DNA from: Centroberyx gerrardi
Taxonomy: Eukaryota; Chordata; Actinopteri; Beryciformes; Berycidae
NCBI RefSeq assembly: GCF_048128805.1
Contig: NC_136020.1
Coordinates: forward strand, 11,461,153 to 11,525,152
Direction of reading: 5' to 3'
Length of the DNA: 64,000 nucleotides
The position numbers were made by a program, and so were the translations under genes. Positions 34,830 to 45,402 of the stretch are shown in pieces (the stretch's first letter is position 1; each line of letters starts with the position of its first letter). The notes under the pieces were generated by a model. The model was not told the origin of the DNA. It did not search any database and saw only the letters and a list, made by a program, of their open reading frames with translations.

Positions 34830-35475
34830 CAGAAGAGCCAAATGAATAAAGAGCAACCCATTGTTTCTGTCCTCTGTGATGGAGAGAAAGGCTGGCAGCC
34901 CACAATATTCAGCCTCCAGCTCTCCATCACCACCCAAGAAATGACCAGGAGCATAGGGAGAGTGGAGAGATTAATAAAGTGTACACCCTAAACTGAAGTC
35001 AGAGATGCAAAGATGATACCTTGATGAGAAGGACAAAGAATTTGAAAAAGAAAGACAAAGGGGAGGAAAGTGAAATAAAACCAACTTTATGAGATTATTT
35101 GAACTAAGAATGTGGAGGAAAAACAAAAGCATCTGGATAAGAAAATCAAGAATATGAGGTGATGGAAATCTTTGAAGAAATCAATCATTTAAAGAAATCA
35201 AACAAGCAAAAGGCTGAATTGTTAAGATAAAAGCTCACACAGAGTAAGATGGAGTTTCTGCTCCTGGATAAAGACTGAAAAGTTGACCATCTTCAGGCCT
35301 GAGACGGATAAAAATAAAACCCAGGAACTGTGTCAGAAACTTGAAAAGGAAGTAGAGGCTCTCACAATCCAGAAAGGGAAGGCGGCTAAAAGTGAAACCT
35401 AGTTAGAGTTGAGGAAAACACATGAGGAGGAGGAGGAGGAGGAGAAGGAGAGAGGGTGAGGTGGAGGCAAGAGAG
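34830..35475 (+). pseudogene. Decayed coiled-coil reading frame
   Basis: One frame reads as charged heptad-like peptide interrupted by many stops, for example EVMEIFEEINHLKKSNKQKA near 35157-35216 and QELCQKLEKEVEALTIQKGK near 35323-35382, then a Glu-rich run near 35426-35455. The Leu/Ile spacing and the high Glu/Lys content look like an old coiled-coil exon or retrocopy. I do not recognise the parent gene. It may instead be biased purine-rich sequence. Confidence 0.35.
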
Positions 35476-35752
35476 ATAAGGAATAAGGCAGAGATGGAGG
35501 GGATGGAGCTGGGAAACCATCATCCATCAGCTGGTTGAGTAGGTCGCTCCTGAACCTCTCACTTACATCAATCTATTGCACCTATCCAAATGCTTCTGTT
35601 ACGCATTTATCCAGCCTAGGAAATGAAGGGCTTTGTTCTAAAATGTGGTATCCACCATTTCCAGAAATGGACTTGGACTCTCAACCAGATCTGAGAATGA
35701 TTTGTGCACATTTGCCATCTGGCTGCTATCTATCTGGCTCGTCTACAGAGAG

Positions 35753-35894
35753 ATTTCATAGAATCTGGAAACAAACAATGAGAATGAGACTGAAACTGCA
35801 GAGAAAAGTTTGGTTTTGACTGACTCTCTTCTCTGACAAAAGTGAGAAATGTGCGCCATCTAAAGGCATAAAGATGCACCTCCCATTTTGTATG

Positions 35895-35944
<50 letters not shown>

Positions 35945-35975
35945 GCGTGTGCGTGTGTGTGTATGTGTGTGTGTG
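35753..35975 (+). repeat. Dispersed repeat copy A with (GT)n tail
   Basis: The sequence from tttcatagaatctgg through agtttggttttgactgactc and gagaaatgtgcgccatc to ccattttgtatg, then (GT)n, recurs in reverse orientation at 45338-45537. The two copies agree over about 140 bases outside the microsatellite. The family is not one I can name. Confidence 0.75.
35897..35972. repeat. (GT)n microsatellite
   Basis: A long GT run, with cg and ta interruptions near its right end, forms the tail of repeat copy A. Confidence 0.95.
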
Positions 35976-36424
35976 GTCCTTATGGACACAGTGACAGTAA
36001 CCGTGGTGATTTTACAGGGAACATTACCTGGTTTCCTCTACTGTGAAATACAGCTAATTTGAATATAATCTCCTCTCACTTAATTGCTCTCCTTCTCTCC
36101 TCTTCTGTCCTCTCGTGCACTTTCCTCTCCTATTCTTCTCAGTATGTCCCCCTTTGTACCTCTTCTACATCTATATTTTCCACACGATTTTAATCAGTAG
36201 GTTCCCGTGCTAATTTTGATCAGCGATTTTTGCAAAAAACAACGAAAAAAACAAAACTTTTATTTTGAAGTTAAGCACGCAAAGAACGGTGGGATACAAA
36301 ACATCCGTGTCCAACCCGGAAGTTCTTAATGTTTCTTCCTTTACTCAGTTCAAAGAGGGAATGTTTTAACTCTGTGAGATGAATAAGTGATATTTACGTT
36401 AAATGTATAGGACGTTTTTATACG

Positions 36425-38555
36425 ATGGAAACCGTGTGGAAAAGCGAAGGTTTGTGCAATTATTTGTCTATCTACAAAGCTAAAAGCTAACTGACGAAGC
36501 TGGCTAACTGCTAGCTGTATTTATGGTGGAGACTCGAGGTAGCAAGAGACCAAGCAGGTGTTCTCCTTGTTTGAGAAGATAATAAAATGCATCACTATTA
36601 CCTTGGTTACTGTACATTTGAGAGAAAACTTGGGACGTGGACAAATTGCCTACAGAATAGTAACCATTTAGCTACTAACGTTACGTTATAACTAATGCGT
36701 TGTCCTAACTAACCTAGGCAGCTGTTTGTATTGTAGCCATCCTCTGACACGAGTCTGATTACTGAGCCTAGCTCCCAATGCACATAGGTTATTAATGTTA
36801 AATTGGCCCTAAAACATAATTCAGATATGCCACCTCTGCTTTCTGGGACAGGTATGAACAGGAACAAGTTTTCCTAAGTTAGAAAGCAGGGCACAAGGAC
36901 TGTAATCTGTAAAACTGCCTTTCCCAGCCTGTTACAGAACACAAACATTGTCCAACGTAGACAGTAATTTTCAACAAGTTTTGTAAGTGTATCAATGAAT
37001 CTGTCTGCAAGTGGCTAGGGTGTGCCAATGAACAGGAATATTTAAGTACAACAATACAATGAGTGAGAACTTGTTAATCAGCTTGTTAATGAAAATCGTT
37101 TTTAAATACAGCTACCAATCTTTCTTTAGCCACAAGTGAAAAACATGATGGGAATATGGTAGTAATTGCATGCACCATCTCCCTGATCAACAGAAATCCA
37201 TTTAAGATTTGTTTTTGTAATAATCTTGTCTCCCATCTCCTTGCCAGGTTCCCCTCTTCCTCTGCCCTCCCTACATCTCCTGGTTCCCCCGGTGCGTCTT
37301 ATGTCTGCTTTCATGTGGCAAGTAGCCCAGCAGCGCAATGTGATGCAGTATGACAAGCTGGTGGAGTTTATCAGCGTGGTGACGGAGATCGTTCCAGAGC
37401 TTCTGAGCTCCAGTCAGAGAGCTGAACTCGTCCTGGGACTGAGGGCAAAGGTGAGCAATTGATCTGAGATGTGATTTTCTTTTGCTTCTGTGTCAACTTT
37501 AACATATCTGGCGGTCAGCTCTGTTAAGTAACTGCAAAATGGTACGAATCGATAGTTTCATATTGCTATCGCAGCTTGGCATTGCCAGAAAGAGACTGGT
37601 ACTATTAACTGCAGGTTCAAGCAGATATAACCCTGCACTAATATTGCTGGCAAATATTCGCCTTTTGTAAATGTAGTGGTGCTTATATTGATTTAAGGAT
37701 GCACTGATAAAATAGTATAAAGTTAGATTTTTTTGCACAGTAACAAATTTCACTTTTACACGAAATCTTTGAGAAAAGTGTGCATCTTGCAAGGGCTACG
37801 AATCGATAATGTTTTTATGTTTGTTTTAGCAGTGAAACAGCCTTCACTGTATCCCTTTGTCTCAATGACTCTTGGGATACTTTCCATTAAGATGTTTATC
37901 TTTTGCTGTCTAAAAAATCTTAAGTGCATCACCTTAATTTTCCTTTCTTTCCTTCCCACCTTGATTTGCTCTCATGTGCATCAGGATGATATATTGTAGT
38001 TTTGGTGTTGGAGGCAGTGGCGTTTGGGGGTATTTTTAGTGTCGGTTCCTAATTTTGGTCTCTTGCAGTGGAGATCATTTTATATCTGTAATGGGAGTCA
38101 CAGTTTTCCCTGGTGTTTCCTGCTCTCCTGAGCTGAGTCTCCCACCTCTGCTCTGTTGCAGCTGGTTCTGGAGTTGTGTCGTAGTGACGGTCTGGCCAAC
38201 CTGCAGACCATCCAGAGCCACCTGGATAAAATCCAAGCCTGCAGCGCTGACCTGAGCTCCACTCACCGGCAGGTGGGTCTCCTCAACAAATCTGAAGCTC
38301 CACATTCACAGCTGCTCCATATGGAGGAATGATCCACAGACTTGAAAATCTGAGGTGCTCTCACAGTCATGCAAATGTAATTATATGTAATGTCATTACT
38401 GTAATCTGATTCCAAAAAGTTAATCACAAAAATAACAGCAATCAGATTACAGATACAACAATTATTTTCATTATCGGTTAATCTATTTATTATGGTAGTA
38501 ATGAGTAATGGATTACACTTTGAATGTTGGTGGTGGTGGTTTTGACCCTTACACT

Positions 38556-38606
<51 letters not shown>

Positions 38607-39917
38607 GTTTCTGTGGATAAAAGCAAGAGCTAAACACCTAAAATGTGAAATGTAATGTAAATGTAACCTTTCCCATCCTTGCTGATTTTCTGCACCTCTT
38701 GACAGACCAGCACTGAAGTCCTGAAGGCTTACACCAACTTTTCTAATCTGGTTCAGAAGTTGCTGGATGTTCCGTTTGAAAAGGAATACTTCTTCCAAGT
38801 GAGTCTATTTCGCTCTTCTGTCTGTGAGAAATGAATATCTCCAAAAGATCAAGGAGTAGGAAAATAGACCTGTTTTATTAATCAAGGATGATAGATTGTT
38901 GATGTTAATGGATTTATATGAATTTCAGGAGCTCATCCTTTAAAGACCCCAAATTCATCCTAAAACTTACCTACCAGTTTTTAACTAGATCCAAACATGT
39001 GGGTGGGTGGTAGACTAAAATGTGACAGAAGCAAAAGTGGAGTTACAGTTTTTAATCGACAACAGCGGTGAAGTTTCCTGTCTGTTGGGTAACCATAGCA
39101 GCATGTGCTGATAATTTAAATGCCAAGTGTTGTTGCTGTTTACCAAGACTCTCTGACTGTTTCTGTAGGAGGTTTTCCCAACAAACTACGGCTCTGCCTA
39201 CGACCAAACGCTGCAGCAGCTGGTGTCTGAGTTCCTGTCCAGGCTGGAGCAGCTGCTGCCAGCGCCAGACTACACACAGGTACTGAGACGGAAATGTCAG
39301 AAAATGGGAAAAATAATAAATCTCTCATTTGGTTTTACTGTGGTTGAACATTTTCACTTCCTAATATGAGCTGCACGATTAAGGCTAAAATGATAATCCT
39401 GCTTATTATGTAAAATGTCTCAATTGTTTGGTGAACAAAATTATTTTGTTTTACTTTTTTCTATAGTACTAATATAAACATCTTGACTATTTTCCATCAC
39501 AAATAAATGACACAAAATGTTTCAATATTGCCCAATTCTGTGATTATTAAATGTGGAAATCGCGACATAGTGCCATTATTCCTAGTATTCTGTTGCATCA
39601 CCACCATCTGCACTAGAAGAATCAAATTTGGAGTCTCTCTTGTCAAGCTGCATCTCTTTGGTCTTCCCTCTGCGCCTCAGACAGCAGCATGGCTGGCTGA
39701 AACAGCCGGTGTAGCAGAAGATTTCGGCCGGCATCTGTCTGACCCCTTTGCCCTGAAGACTCTGCTGCTTCACCACAGACAGCTAGGGACTCTCAGCACC
39801 CGTGAGTTTCACAGAGACTGGGCAGATCGTTTTCTCTCACAGAGGAGGATCTGCCACGAGACAAAAGGAATAAGTCATGACTGATGCAGTTGCATGTATG
39901 TGTAAAGGAACAAGGTG

Positions 39918-39948
<31 letters not shown>

Positions 39949-41527
39949 TCGACAAAGTAAGGCAGATTTTTTCTACTGTTGCACTCATTGTTAGTCTTCC
40001 TGGATAAATGCATCGTCTAAAAGCCAGATATGTAAAATGTATATTTCTTCTTCTATTATAGGTCCTTCATGCAGCCGGAAAGACATCATCCTCTCCACAC
40101 TGGCCCTCCCTCCGGAACTGGGAGTGGAGAAATACTCTGAGCTGTACAGTGAGGATGATGATTATAACGATGAGGAAGAGAGACTGGCAGTGCGGGACTC
40201 AGAAGATGAAGACTCGAGTCAAAGCTCGGACATCGCTAGTGACGACTGGTCGCCAACAAAGAAATCAGGTTAGACAAAACTGCAAATAACTAGCTAGCTT
40301 GGGTGTCTGAAGAAAAGTAATGATCCAATTGAAAATGTTGATATGAAACATATGATTGGGCACTGGTAATTTCTCCAAAGACATCATTAGTCTTCATCCA
40401 TAATTCTGTCTGTTTGGATAATATTGTGAACACTACAGTCGATCTGTCATACCAACATGCTGCGCTGCCTGCTGTTCCCAGGTCATCTGTCCAGTTTATT
40501 CATCTGTCCTCAGTGTCCATTTGCTCACCGAATAAAGAGGAGGGTCCAAGAGCACATCCAGAGGGAGCACCGGACGAGAGCTCCCCTTAAGAAAAAGGAA
40601 TCTGTGAGAAAAGCCAGTGGAAGGACTGAGCAAAAAAAGAAAGACTTGATCATTGAAAATAAGAAAGGACACAAACGGAAAAGCGGCTCACAGAAAAACG
40701 GGGATCGCAAACAGAAAGACACAATCGAAAAGAAGAGGGAACGCAAACAGAAGAAAGGCAATTCGGAAAACAAGAAGGAGCAACGCAAGCGGAAAGAGCC
40801 CACGGGGGAAGACAGGAGGTTTCTGAGCACGCGACCAGTGAACAAGAACTTCACAGAGGAGGAGACCAAATGCCCAAAGTGTGAAAAGGTGTTTGAGCTT
40901 CCGAATCAGCTGAAGACCCACCAGAGGCTGCACACCCTCCCGTACCACTGCAGCCAGTGTGAGAAGGGGTTCACCAGCAAGTCCGGCTACTACCAGCACC
41001 AGAGGCTCCACAAGAGAGGACGGATATTCGCGTGCGCCCAGTGCAACAGAGGATTCCTGTGCACCTATTCGCTCAAGCAGCACGAGCGCAAGCACGCCGA
41101 GGGCCCCAACCACCTGTGTGCGGTCTGCGGGAAGCGCTTCAGCAAAGTGGGCATCGTACGGCACATGCTGATGCACAGAGGGGAGAGGAACTACCTGTGC
41201 ACCACGTGCGGGAAGTCGTTTCTGTCCTCGGGAGAGCTGCTGCTGCACACCCGCTCTCACACGGGGGAGACGCCCTACACCTGCACCCACTGCGGGAAGG
41301 GTTTCTCCAGCAAGAGCCACCTAAACGTTCACATTCGCTCTCACACGGGCGAGCGTCCGTACCCCTGCCCCCAGTGCCCCAAGCGCTTCCTCACTCTGAA
41401 CTGCCTCAAGAGACACACGCTCTGCCACGACGGGGTGAAACCGTTCAAGTGTCCGAACTGTGGCAAGGAATTCTCCCAGCAGGGTAATTTGAAAAGACAT
41501 TTGACGACTCACCAACCTGACACATAA
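36425..41527 (+). CDS. TINF2_N (TIN2-like) domain / C2H2 zinc-finger fusion protein (8 exons, 638 aa)
   Basis: Exons: 36425-36449, 37248-37450, 38162-38272, 38706-38798, 39169-39279, 39681-39801, 40062-40268, 40482-41527; 1917 nt including TAA, with phases matching at all junctions. Residues about 9-215 are helical and resemble the N-terminal domain of shelterin protein TIN2 (TINF2). Key matches are LGLRAKLVLELC (human LGLKAKVVVEL-like), a central FFQEVFPTNYG, and FLSRLEQLLPAPDYTQTAAWL. In TIN2 this domain binds TPP1 and TRF2. Residues 240-285 are acidic and serine-rich. An isolated C2H2 finger is at about 299-320, followed by a Lys/Arg-rich linker (321-420), then eight C2H2 fingers (421-633). 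Finger linkers TGETPY and TGERPY are classical. One finger (HLCAVCGKRF) has an 11-residue loop between cysteine and histidine instead of 12. Exon 1 is only 25 nt (METVWKSE) and is the least certain part. A DNA-binding nuclear role is likely; a telomere role is inferred. Confidence 0.85.
38559..38604. repeat. (GT)n microsatellite
   Basis: About 23 GT units lie in intron 3 of the zinc-finger gene. Confidence 0.97.
38608..38668 (+). repeat. Retroelement tail fragment
   Basis: The phrase tgtggataaaagcaagagctaaacacc then aaatgtaatgtaaatg matches the common fish tail TGGATAAAAGCGTCTGCTAAA...AATGTAATG. It directly follows the (GT)n tract. Confidence 0.5.
39918..39950. repeat. (TTTC)n microsatellite
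   Basis: Eight units of tttc lie in intron 6 of the zinc-finger gene. Confidence 0.95.
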
Positions 41528-41595
41528 TGTGGAGTTTTCGCTGTCATTCAAATTCAGAGATGTTACCCTTCCATGTTTGCAGAAAACCGGTAGAA

Positions 41596-41601
41596 AATAA
41601 A
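41596..41601 (+). terminator. Poly(A) signal AATAAA of the zinc-finger gene
   Basis: AATAAA lies 69 bases past the TAA stop, giving a very short 3' UTR ending near 41620. A GT-rich stretch (tcctttgttgggatgtg) follows. Confidence 0.65.
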
Positions 41602-41624
41602 AAGCAATTGGAAAATATTGAAGT

Positions 41625-44600
41625 AATTTCCTTTGTTGGGATGTGATCTGCATAATCAGAGCAAACTTCTTCCTTCATTCAAATCTTTGGAGATGTTCAC
41701 CACCTCAGATTGTTGGAGTCAAGTATTCTGTAGTCGCTACAAACAAATGTTCAATTTTGCAGTGTTTGTTAATTAGAAACAAATGCAAATTAAAACAAAT
41801 GAAGTTCCTCAGGTTTGCTTTGGTTTCTCCATTACGTTTTGCAATTACAGTAATATTAACCCCTTATTTTCCCTCACACAGCTTTGTGGTGACAACATGT
41901 TTTCCCAAATGATAAAGCATGTCTACAACAAATTAAAAATGACAATCTCATTGTTGGCCAGAACTGGAAGTCACTGCCTTTTGCCTTTGTGGGGTAGTTT
42001 AATGACACACACACACAGTTGTCTGGTGCAGAACAGTTATCACTTTTATAAATGAAAGAATTAAAGGTCATTTTAATGTAAAAGCTCCAACATTGTTTGC
42101 TTTCTATGTTGTAAAAGTTCAACCAAGGTTTGGTTTCTTTGGGTTCCAGCTATTTACATTACAAATATTGAATTTAGATCATTTTAGTAAGATGTGAATT
42201 TTGTTTTAGGCTAATTTCTCTGTTTTAGATATTATGTAATTATGTTATTATAGTGCTGTTTTGCCATGTAATTCCAGTCTTTTCCCCCAAATGCCACATC
42301 TAAGTTCCTTTGAGAACCATAATTGTGAGCAAAATTATAAGCACTCCTGCTATGTGAAAAATAATGTATTTCTTAACAGTTAAGTGATCTAAAGCAATCC
42401 ATAAACATATTAGTGAAAACAGCATATAAACTGTATTAAATCTGTGACAATGGGCTGAAGGGTTAGTGTTATCCCACCAAGCATTGAGTAGTGGGCCCAC
42501 ATATTTAGTTACATAAATCAGGAATCTTGTCTTCGTGCAATTACAGTATTAGAGGTTTCTCTGCTGATATTGTTGAAGGTTATACAATTACTGCAAGTCG
42601 GCTGCAAAATTATTTAACAAGTATCAATACTAGTATTCAGTCTGGACTAGAATCAGAGAAAACAGAAGATGGGACTAGAGTACGTTTGAGGTTTACATCG
42701 GTGCAAACAGTAAAACTTTGTACATTAGAAAAGCTGTGAGGCTTTGTAAGTTTAGAGCCCAAGCTTGTAGCCATAGCCGCCTTTTAATTGATGGTGAAAC
42801 TAGTGACCCAAGAAATACGCAGGCCAGCTGTCAATGTGAAAAGGTCGACCCAGGTAAATAGACTCTGCAAAACAACCCTGGTGCAGATGAAACTCTGGTC
42901 CACTTGATGTGAAAGTTAAGTCCTTTCCCCTTTCGTGAAGCCTCGCCTCCTCGGCCTGTTTTTGTGGCACACGAGATGTAAAATGAACAATATTCAAGAG
43001 TGGTGTCTCCAAAGTTGAGACATTACAGCAGTGACAGTGAGGCTAATGAAACATAACAACATTTGGCTCAGGAACGCTTGAATAAAGTTGTACGCGCTGC
43101 TTGTAGTTGTGTGAAGCTGTCGTTCGGTGATTTAGCCAGTTTTTATTTTTGCTTAGATTCCTAAAGAAACTGACTGTTTATTCTTGTTCAGCAACATCAT
43201 CATAAGAAGAGATGAAGCAGGAAGAGGAGAGGGAGGAAAAGGAGGAGAAAGAGGGGTAGGAGGAAGAAAAGAGGTGGAGGAGGAGGAGGAAATAATCCAG
43301 TTACCCCTTCCCACCAATACTAAGACTACCAGCATCAATACTTTCATCACCATCACCACACTATCAATATCATCACCCCCCACCTTTAATATCACCACCC
43401 ATCACTCTGCCTCTCAGCATCATCATCATACAAATAAATCACAGTCAAATCAAAAATAATCCTTTGCATTCATTTGTCAGTTTAGCCTTCATTTCTGTTT
43501 CTTGTCTTATTAATTTGTACTCGATTTAATTTTGTTCATTGCTGACTAAGTACTGGTTCATTTTTAGTTTGGTTTTTTAATAAGTGATCCTTACAATGAG
43601 AAAACAGAAAAAATGAATATAAAATGAACATAAAGAACTTCTGGCCAAATGTATTTCCTGATATGAACCAATGTGAAAGTTCAGTGATGTGACTGTTTAT
43701 ATGCTGATACTATTCAACGGTAAGAATGAAAGCATCAATAGATGATGTGGATCAGTTTATTAGTGGCTGGAGGTAAACATGCATAGGATGACCTAAAACA
43801 ACAGATCTGTACTTTCTAGCCAATCCAGTCCTTTGTTGTTCCATGAAGCTGATATGAGCTGAGTTATTGGCACTTTTTACCTTAACTGAGCAGCAAAATA
43901 GGATTTTGTTTGTTCATTTGGCTTGAATACTTTCTTTAATTGGAAAATACAAAACCCATGCATTTGCAATTTAGAATAAGATGAGAGCCTGTATATGAAG
44001 TATTTTTCTCCATCTGTAAGTAAAGATAATATGTTCATCAGAAGAACAGCATGACTGGACCCAACAGAGAAACAACAAGAAAATTGTACTAAAGTAATCT
44101 ACCAGAGGTTCATGCATATGACAACGTGCAAAGCATTCTGTTGTTGGGCCTCAGCCAACTGTAAAACGTCACCAGGTAGGACAGGGCTTTCATCAGGTCT
44201 CTGTCAAAGTCATGTTTAGCAGGAAGTCTGGATTTTCATTGCAGCATCTGTAGCATCTGCAGCATCTGTAATCTGCAGCATCTGTAATCTGCAGAATCTG
44301 TAATCTGTAGCATCTGTAGTCTGCGGCATCTGCAACATCTGCAGCATCTCCCTGAAGCTAAGTGATAAACTCCAACATCATCAGCAAATTGTTAGATGGA
44401 TTTGGTCAATCAGACTGGCAATGTGGAGGAGGTTGATGGAAGAAAAGTAGAACCATACCTAGTTGTTCAACTATCAATAGTGAGGCTGTCTGGGATCTCG
44501 GTTTGAGATCACAGACAGATTTGCAATTCTTGCATAACAGATACAATGCCTGTATTGCACAAATGCACTGAATGTACAAAATATTAGTTACATCTTCCTG

Positions 44601-45004
44601 ATATTGAGTTGCAGCCCCTTTTGCACAATCTACATCTCACTTGTCTCAAAGCTTAAAAATCCTTCTGTAGCTCATCTGCATCGCTTTGTGATTGGTATAG
44701 ATTTAATAAGGGAAATCAATAAGGGATAGTGGCTTTTACCTGGATTCACCTCATCAGTGCACTTCATGAAAAGAGGAAGTGACCCTATTGTTTTCTACAT
44801 TCAGTGTATGTTGCATTTGTGGAGAGAGCTCTGCTTTCTGTGAAGTTTGACAGTATCTCAGACCACAAGTAGGTTTGAAACTTGTAAATGGAAAACAAGT
44901 CGTGGCTGGATTGAGAGTCGGCTGTGGGCAGGGATGTTATCTGAGATTTAACATCAGAAAAGCGAGATTGGCTTGTTTTCAGACTGATTAGAAATCCCAG
45001 CAAT
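41625..45004. other. Intergenic region and GT92 3' UTR
   Basis: The zinc-finger gene (+) and the GT92 gene (-) converge here. Part of it must be the GT92 3' UTR; a candidate minus-strand AATAAA lies at 43756-43761, with others near 43142 and 43180. It holds a purine-rich stretch (43190-43300) and a 9-bp minisatellite (44243-44350). I see no other gene. Confidence 0.5.
44243..44350. repeat. Minisatellite of 'gcatctgta' units
   Basis: Roughly eleven degenerate copies of gcatctgta/gcatctgca with intervening atctgcag phases, about 9-18 bp per unit. Spacing is irregular and there are no unique spacers, so it is not a CRISPR array. Confidence 0.75.
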
Positions 45005-45359
45005 TCAATTCCCCTCCTCCAGTTCACCGATCAAAAGGTCTTTGCTGGGCAGCTTCATGTTGCTCAGGGCAACGTTGACTTGTTCCACCAATCGCGGGGC
45101 GAACCTCAGCAGACCCTCGTCCCTGACCAGATCACTCCTCTTCAGTGCCGTGTTCTTCTGCCGCCGCATGTGGTAAAGCTGTCCCAGCTCTGGGCCAATC
45201 TATGGAATAAAATGAAATAAATGAATTACTGCAATAAGAAAGAAGGTAAAAAGAAATAAGAAAATAATTAAATCAAACAGAAAGCAAGTAAACCAACAAA
45301 CACAAATAAACCCAAATAAGCAATTCTAAATGAAATATTGAATGAACACACACACACAC

Positions 45360-45402
<43 letters not shown>

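Larger units (their letters stand above)
33771..36424. other. Divergent intergenic region, tspan33 to the zinc-finger gene
   Basis: The two genes point away from each other, so both promoters should lie here. Besides the hAT-like element, the decayed coiled-coil frame and the repeat at 35753-35975, I see no further gene. The stretch at about 36200-36424 just before the + strand ATG is the likely promoter and leader of the zinc-finger gene. Confidence 0.5.

Noticed and set aside
40688-41320. 210-codon open frame antisense to the zinc-finger exon
   Set aside because: It is a shadow of the GC-rich finger repeats; its repetitive Val/Leu/Ala/Gly content mirrors the codons of the sense strand.
43184-43459. 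91-codon open frame rich in Gly, Glu and Arg
   Set aside because: It is purine-rich low-complexity sequence followed by a (CAT/CAC)-like stretch; no domain and no splice signals.
44243-44350. CRISPR-like array of short repeats
   Set aside because: Units are only about 9 bases, with no unique spacers, and the genome is a vertebrate one. It is a minisatellite.
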